Positions 59,115-64,000 of a DNA stretch of 64,000 nucleotides are shown one piece after another. The notes under the pieces are model-generated. The model ran no database searches, had not been told where the DNA came from, and worked only from the letters and a program-made list of their open reading frames with translations. The stretch lies in NCBI GenBank assembly GCA_937870855.1, contig CALMWT010000039.1, positions 20,348-84,347 of the forward strand, given 5' to 3'. A program made the translations under genes and the position numbers. This DNA comes from an uncultured Taibaiella sp. Lineage in GTDB: Bacteria > Bacteroidota > Bacteroidia > Chitinophagales > Chitinophagaceae. How positions within the stretch are numbered: the stretch's first letter is position 1; the number at the start of each line of letters is the position of its first letter.

Positions 59115-62100
59115 TTACTTCACAATAACAACCTTTCCGTTTCCATGCTGCTTCTTGTTGTCACTAAGTTTGTAAAGGTATATGCCGTTCGGCAGGTCGT
59201 TAGTATACCAGTGTGTAATTCCTTTAGAATGTTCAAGCCGTATTTCTTTTATAGGTTTACCACTGATGTCTGTAATTATAAGCTTTAATCCCTCTCCGAC
59301 ATTCTGAAGATTATAGCTGAATACGACATGATCTTTTGCAGGGTTGGGATAAACATCTACTACTTTTGTAGCCTTCTTCACTTTCATCGTTGTCGGTGAC
59401 TTCCTAAATTCGGGACTGATAGCGGGTGCACAGATTAGGCGCATTTTCGTTCCATAATTATATAGCATTACATTGGCTATAACTCCAACCGGATGATTGG
59501 AGTGTTCTCCTGCTATTTCATCAAGCACCTCTTCCTGATCTGAAGTAAGCACTCGTGCCTGATATTCTTTCATGTACTGCAATATCTCACGGATATCATT
59601 ATGAGCTGTATGTATCGTTTCTTCTTCGCTGCTCAGGGTAAACAGATCGGGGACATCTTCTAAAAGCTCCGCTCCGGCAACATCATTTCCTATTGAATAG
59701 TAATAATGCGCTAGTTCGTAGGTCGCAGCTAAGGTACCCTGATCAGTAAATAAACCCGGCAGTAACGAGATGTTTTCGTAGGTAGTATCCCCTTTCAGAT
59801 CAGCTATTAACAGACGATAAGCCTCCGCAAGATCATTTCGTGCTCTGACTAACTCTGCTTCTCTGCCGGTTCTCTCTGTTGGTTCGGTCAATGCTGCCTC
59901 AAAATCTTGCAGATCGAATCCTGCGTCATCAAGGTAAAGGATGAACCCACCATTTCTCAATACATCAGGATTAGCTTGCAACACCTCTGTGAGTAACCCC
60001 TGACTCATTATCGTGTTGTCTATCGCATATCGCAAAGCGGTTTCAGATACATAAGGCGCTATTTCCATGAGTCTTTCATGTGCGTCCAAACCCGGCAATG
60101 TACTGAGTTCCGTAAGCAACGCTCCGGTACTTCCCCCGTCTATCAAAGCGTCGTAAGCATCGCGCATATTGATAATTGTTCCGGGAAGTTCGGATCGCAA
60201 AGTATTCAGGGCTGTTTGGGCTGTACCTCCAAGTTGGGTGATGCCTGTTGTTATTTTAGAAGGGCACTCGCGTTCTGGACTAGCTTGTACAAAATTGATG
60301 TTAGTCGGGTTGGATGTAGTATTGTTCCATGCCATTCCTGTAGGAGCAGTACCCCTGTAGGCAAATGTTACCGCATGTCCCGTGTTCGAAATATTGTGTA
60401 AAAAATTACTATAGCTGCTACTTGTCCAGGTATTACCGGCTCCAAGGATTACATTTTGTGCATTTAGTGTGCCGTCACCCTGCAACCCTGCAATACCTTC
60501 AGGGTAAGTGGCACTGATGGCTATGTCAATCTTATTATCGGTAAAGGCATTGCAGTAGTAGCGTAACCCATTGGGTGCCTGCCAGAAGGGCGCGCTTGGT
60601 TTATCACTGTTGTTTTTCCATGCATGAGCACCATACGTAAGATCGGTAAAAGTGTTTTTATAAATCTCATTATTGTGCGGACCAGAATTTTCTGTTATTG
60701 CTCCCATATTTATCCAACCGCTTGCCTGCCCTCCATGCACATATCCTACATACTCATTTTCCTCAATTCTAAACCGGTTGGAACCTGTTGTAAAAGTGCC
60801 TGCATTCTGGTAACAGTCATGAATCTCCGTTTCTATTCCATTCCCTACATAAAATCGGCTTTTGAGGATGGCAATATCCTGTACATTATTAGTACGTACT
60901 CCTATGGAATTGCTGTCAAACTGCGCATCATTTACTGTGATGGTTTCGAGGTAGCCGTTGCCATCGCACTCTGCAAGAATACCGCACAGAAACCCTTTGA
61001 ACTCATTTTTAATAAGCGTACCCGTGCATGTACCTGTAGAAGGGATGGTACAATACGGTGCTATATTATAGCCTGCATTTAAAGAAAAGATGCCGTAGCC
61101 TCTTTTGCCTAAGCTGCTGCGGTTATAAAATCTGCATCCTGTTATAGGGATACCTTCTACAGCATACATTGCCAGATGGCTGCTAAAGGGCTGATTGATT
61201 GCCTCACCTCTGTAATTATTGTCTATCTCAAAGGTGCAGTTGTTGATATAACTCACATTCCCCTTCGGAGCATTTGAAAGAAAATTGCGGTAATGGTGAA
61301 GTTGTATTGAAGTCTTATTGTTCCTGAAAATACTGTTGATGGCGGTGATGATACCCCCTGTTTTAGTTAGGCTGTCGTAAGATATTGCACAATAGGCATG
61401 TTCAAGCACTGCACCGCCAGTGACTTGTACTTTACCCTGATTTGTAGCCGTCTGATGTTGGTTAGATTGCCCTGAGACAATGATGCCCTGCCACATGCTA
61501 TCGCAATCGGAGGTGATAGTTGCCCCGTTGATGTAGAGGTAACCTCCGGTCTTAACGGTGATTTTCCCGTTCTTAGGCATTCTGATAATGGTGCCGCTGC
61601 CAGATATGGTAAGTGTCGCTCCATTGTTTACGGTCACATCTCCCGTTATATACGAGGAAGCACTCCATGTAGTATTAGCTGTGATATTAGTAACGGTAAC
61701 CGGACTTATCCACGTAAGCTTAAAGCCATAGTCGGGTGCGAATGGGGCGCTGGTAGTTGTTAACGGTCTAAGTGTTGGAATTCTGAAGCGTATTTGTCCA
61801 TTGCAATCTGCATTAATAGTATCCGTAAATGCGGGTATGATACCGCCATCCTCCAGTCCCGGGTTATTTGCATTTACTTCATATTGAGGGTAAGTGCTGT
61901 AAAAGTCTAACCGGTACATACCGGCGGTCAGCGACTCTATTGTCAGCGAGTCGTTAAAGAAAGTGGTGATATTGGTAGTGTCAGGACCTAGATCATTGAT
62001 ATGGGCAAGTATAGCGGCCACGGCAGAAGTATTGTCACCTCCGGCATTATGCGGCAGACGGTACCAGTAATTTTGTTTGTGGTGTATCCATCCAATTGCT

Positions 62101-63947
62101 CTTGTATTCGTCTTTAAAGCAAATACTTCTATCAGAGAATCGTTGGTTGTAGTAATGCCGCTGCTTACATAATTGTTGTCAATCAGGCTATCATCCATAT
62201 ATAGATGTTCACGCGGATAGCAGGCGCATTTGTTGTTTGTAGTATCGAAGGCATAGAGGGAAGAATGGTACCACATAGCATCTTTCTCGCCTCGTCCCTG
62301 GCAACTATTGGCTATGGGGAGCGGGTTTTCAATGAAAATAGTATCGTTTTCAATGAACCGGCTAAGCGGCTCAAAGTAACGGTATTGTCCGCCCCAGCAG
62401 TTAGTGACTGTGGTTGGGGGCCGCAGAACATTGGTGATGTTCTCGCTCCAATGCAGGCCCGGTGCGGCGCCTCCACTCATCATTGTACTCCAAAGAGGGT
62501 TATGCCATTCTGAAGCGTTGTTGTAGATAGGATTGGAGGGTGAACCTACATAGTTGCCGGAACCCATCCAGCTCAGCCCATGCCACTTGATGCCTAACTC
62601 ACCAAAATACCAGGCCTTATGAGGATATCGGGCCTTATTGAACTGAGCAAGATGATTTAGTTGAAAGTTCAAGTTGTAATCCGATCCATAGAAATGATCG
62701 TTCACAATGTCAAGTTCAGGTATGTGGTTGATTCCATCCTGTCCATGCTTGGCTCCTGCGCGCGCAGACTGGGTGGATGCTGCATACATATGGTTAGTAT
62801 CTATGGTTTTACCATATTGGATCATCTCCCGATACCAGTCACGCACTGCAATATTTTGCGGCCAGTGCCAGTAGTTACCACCATAACCCTCAATCTCCTG
62901 CAAAGGTTCCAGGCAAAAGAGGTGAGGAGAATAACCCCAACGCGCAAGAATGTATCTAATCTTGCGCTTGTAAAACATTCTGCTTTGTGCATTCGTAAAA
63001 AAAGAGTCAACATTCGTTAAAAAGCCGCCCGGATTATTGACGTGATAAGCATGGTCTGTCCACCAATGGCTCAGAGCGTCCTGGTGATCGTAAACAAAAT
63101 GGAGATATACACCTAACTGCTCTGCCAGAGACAAAACAGAATCCAGGTCGGTAGCCTGCTTTTGACGTTCTCCATAGTTGCCGGGGCCTAACCTCGACCG
63201 CCATTCGATGCCGAAGTTGAACGGTGTCATCATGATACGCAACAGGTTGCCCCCATGCGGTGTCATCTGTGTCATCAGCTCGGTGGCATAGCTCATGGCT
63301 ACCCGGTTGTGGATGGTATCGTGTGCACTGTTCTTTACGCTGTTTAGCCCGAGCGGTATGAAAATTTCGCCACTTTCCTTGTACACAAAATAGCGATGCT
63401 GGCCGGTTCTACCGATATATCCCTTATCTGCCGAACTGGTAACAGTAAAACTATAACTGGCAGAAGAGTCAGAATTAGCTCCGGCTTTTGCATACACCTT
63501 ATAACTCCAACTTCCCGTTTCCGGTGGTGCAAACCGCACCCGCCAGTTGTAGGGGGTGTTTACAGCACTCATGTATATGTTAGGATCATTTGGGTCGTCT
63601 ATTTCAGCAACATCCGCCCACCCGTCAGAGCAATACCTGGGATCGCTTAAGGGATATTCCACAGGGTTAGGGCAGGTATTACAGCGGGAATACTGCACCA
63701 TCCAAAACGCATTGCGCCGGTATTTCTTGCCACTTGGTGCAGTGAAGATGGCGTACATGTCAACGGAGGAAGAATCGTAGACCTGATAAGTATTATCTGG
63801 TTTAAGTTCGTCGGACCTAATTGCTATTTCAAGTTTTCCGTATTTAGGCACTGTTGACAATGTTTGCTTGACTGAGTCGATTAATGTCGTAGCATTAGTA
63901 CTACTCCAACAGAGCAGGAGTACCGTAAAAAAAAATGATGATTTCAC
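59115..63947 (-). CDS. Large T9SS surface protein with DUF5060, TIM-barrel and beta-helix regions
   Basis: A 1610-residue protein from GTG 63947 with signal peptide MKSSFFFTVLLLCWSSTNA. A DUF5060-type beta-sandwich lies at ~40-165 (MYAIFTAPSGKKYRRNAFW, WRVRFAPPETGSWSYKVYAK). A (beta/alpha)8 glycoside-hydrolase-like barrel follows at ~180-510 (GEIFIPLGLN, NLLRIMMTPFNFGIEWRSRL, VYLHFVYDHQD). Then come a beta-sandwich (~510-745), a right-handed beta-helix (~760-1190, with repeated GGAVLEHAY- and ATITSDCD-type rungs), a helical alpha-solenoid-like region (~1240-1490), and a type A T9SS sorting domain (VVDVYPNPAKDHVVFSYNL to KVVIVK). It is likely a cell-surface enzyme against a glycan. The catalytic acids are not certain. 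The gene is intact. Confidence 0.88.
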   Translation of the reverse strand: MKSSFFFTVLLLCWSSTNATTLIDSVKQTLSTVPKYGKLEIAIRSDELKPDNTYQVYDSSSVDMYAIFTAPSGKKYRRNAFWMVQYSRCNTCPNPVEYPLSDPRYCSDGWADVAEIDDPNDPNIYMSAVNTPYNWRVRFAPPETGSWSYKVYAKAGANSDSSASYSFTVTSSADKGYIGRTGQHRYFVYKESGEIFIPLGLNSVKNSAHDTIHNRVAMSYATELMTQMTPHGGNLLRIMMTPFNFGIEWRSRLGPGNYGERQKQATDLDSVLSLAEQLGVYLHFVYDHQDALSHWWTDHAYHVNNPGGFLTNVDSFFTNAQSRMFYKRKIRYILARWGYSPHLFCLEPLQEIEGYGGNYWHWPQNIAVRDWYREMIQYGKTIDTNHMYAASTQSARAGAKHGQDGINHIPELDIVNDHFYGSDYNLNFQLNHLAQFNKARYPHKAWYFGELGIKWHGLSWMGSGNYVGSPSNPIYNNASEWHNPLWSTMMSGGAAPGLHWSENITNVLRPPTTVTNCWGGQYRYFEPLSRFIENDTIFIENPLPIANSCQGRGEKDAMWYHSSLYAFDTTNNKCACYPREHLYMDDSLIDNNYVSSGITTTNDSLIEVFALKTNTRAIGWIHHKQNYWYRLPHNAGGDNTSAVAAILAHINDLGPDTTNITTFFNDSLTIESLTAGMYRLDFYSTYPQYEVNANNPGLEDGGIIPAFTDTINADCNGQIRFRIPTLRPLTTTSAPFAPDYGFKLTWISPVTVTNITANTTWSASSYITGDVTVNNGATLTISGSGTIIRMPKNGKITVKTGGYLYINGATITSDCDSMWQGIIVSGQSNQHQTATNQGKVQVTGGAVLEHAYCAISYDSLTKTGGIITAINSIFRNNKTSIQLHHYRNFLSNAPKGNVSYINNCTFEIDNNYRGEAINQPFSSHLAMYAVEGIPITGCRFYNRSSLGKRGYGIFSLNAGYNIAPYCTIPSTGTCTGTLIKNEFKGFLCGILAECDGNGYLETITVNDAQFDSNSIGVRTNNVQDIAILKSRFYVGNGIETEIHDCYQNAGTFTTGSNRFRIEENEYVGYVHGGQASGWINMGAITENSGPHNNEIYKNTFTDLTYGAHAWKNNSDKPSAPFWQAPNGLRYYCNAFTDNKIDIAISATYPEGIAGLQGDGTLNAQNVILGAGNTWTSSSYSNFLHNISNTGHAVTFAYRGTAPTGMAWNNTTSNPTNINFVQASPERECPSKITTGITQLGGTAQTALNTLRSELPGTIINMRDAYDALIDGGSTGALLTELSTLPGLDAHERLMEIAPYVSETALRYAIDNTIMSQGLLTEVLQANPDVLRNGGFILYLDDAGFDLQDFEAALTEPTERTGREAELVRARNDLAEAYRLLIADLKGDTTYENISLLPGLFTDQGTLAATYELAHYYYSIGNDVAGAELLEDVPDLFTLSSEEETIHTAHNDIREILQYMKEYQARVLTSDQEEVLDEIAGEHSNHPVGVIANVMLYNYGTKMRLICAPAISPEFRKSPTTMKVKKATKVVDVYPNPAKDHVVFSYNLQNVGEGLKLIITDISGKPIKEIRLEHSKGITHWYTNDLPNGIYLYKLSDNKKQHGNGKVVIVK

Positions 63948-64000
63948 AACTATCCGAAAGTTCTTTTTAAAAAAGAAAAGTCCCGATTATCTTAAATGTT

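Overview
This window comes from a member of the Bacteroidota, most likely a Chitinophagales- or Sphingobacteriales-like aerobe. The evidence is the set of type IX secretion (T9SS) C-terminal sorting domains, a GldE gliding-motility protein, a SusC-like TonB-dependent receptor, DUF5689, DUF4421 and DUF4286 proteins, the 37-residue ribosomal protein Thx, and promoters of the Bacteroidota form TTTG-N19-TAnnTTTG. I saw no rRNA, tRNA, CRISPR array or transposase.

Bases 1-24.5 kb are a surface-polysaccharide locus. It holds the end of an ABC exporter, nine glycosyltransferases (GT4, GT2 and GT61 types), a polysaccharide deacetylase-like protein, a polytopic membrane protein that could be the polymerase, a WbpS/AsnB-type amidotransferase, and a TviB/TviC-type pair expected to make UDP-GalNAcA. 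Inside it (3.7-8.2 kb) lies a compact FkbH / acyl carrier protein / MBOAT / SGNH-like module. Its architecture is that of the Dlt system with the adenylation enzyme replaced by an FkbH protein, so it probably decorates the glycan with a glyceryl or related acyl group. A frameshifted nuclease-methyltransferase gene, bracketed by 30-bp near-identical direct repeats, interrupts the locus at 19.5-22.2 kb.

Bases 24.5-36.9 kb are mostly housekeeping: Thx, HU, a DUF4286 protein, RsgA, an ABC permease, a DUF4421 protein, a SurA-like chaperone, a TPR protein, a SulP transporter paired with a beta-carbonic anhydrase, and PfkA. An AT-rich island at 34.5-35.6 kb carries a CrtA-like protein and a translationally coupled, frameshifted small gene.

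Bases 37.0-44.4 kb form an envelope locus: a T9SS-secreted protein, a DUF5689 lipoprotein, a TonB-dependent receptor, and a divergent secreted endonuclease/phosphatase. This looks like an uptake system for an extracellular phosphodiester or nucleic acid. Bases 44.4-48.7 kb carry a stand-alone response regulator, MutY, SSB, GldE and a 2H phosphoesterase.

Bases 48.8-64 kb carry a frameshifted FG-GAP T9SS protein, an M16 protease, ParE, a small beta-sandwich exported protein, a MaoC/SDR pair, a type II NADH dehydrogenase, and a 1610-residue T9SS protein with DUF5060, TIM-barrel and beta-helix regions. Three genes in the window are broken by single-step frameshifts, so either assembly indels or real decay should be considered.
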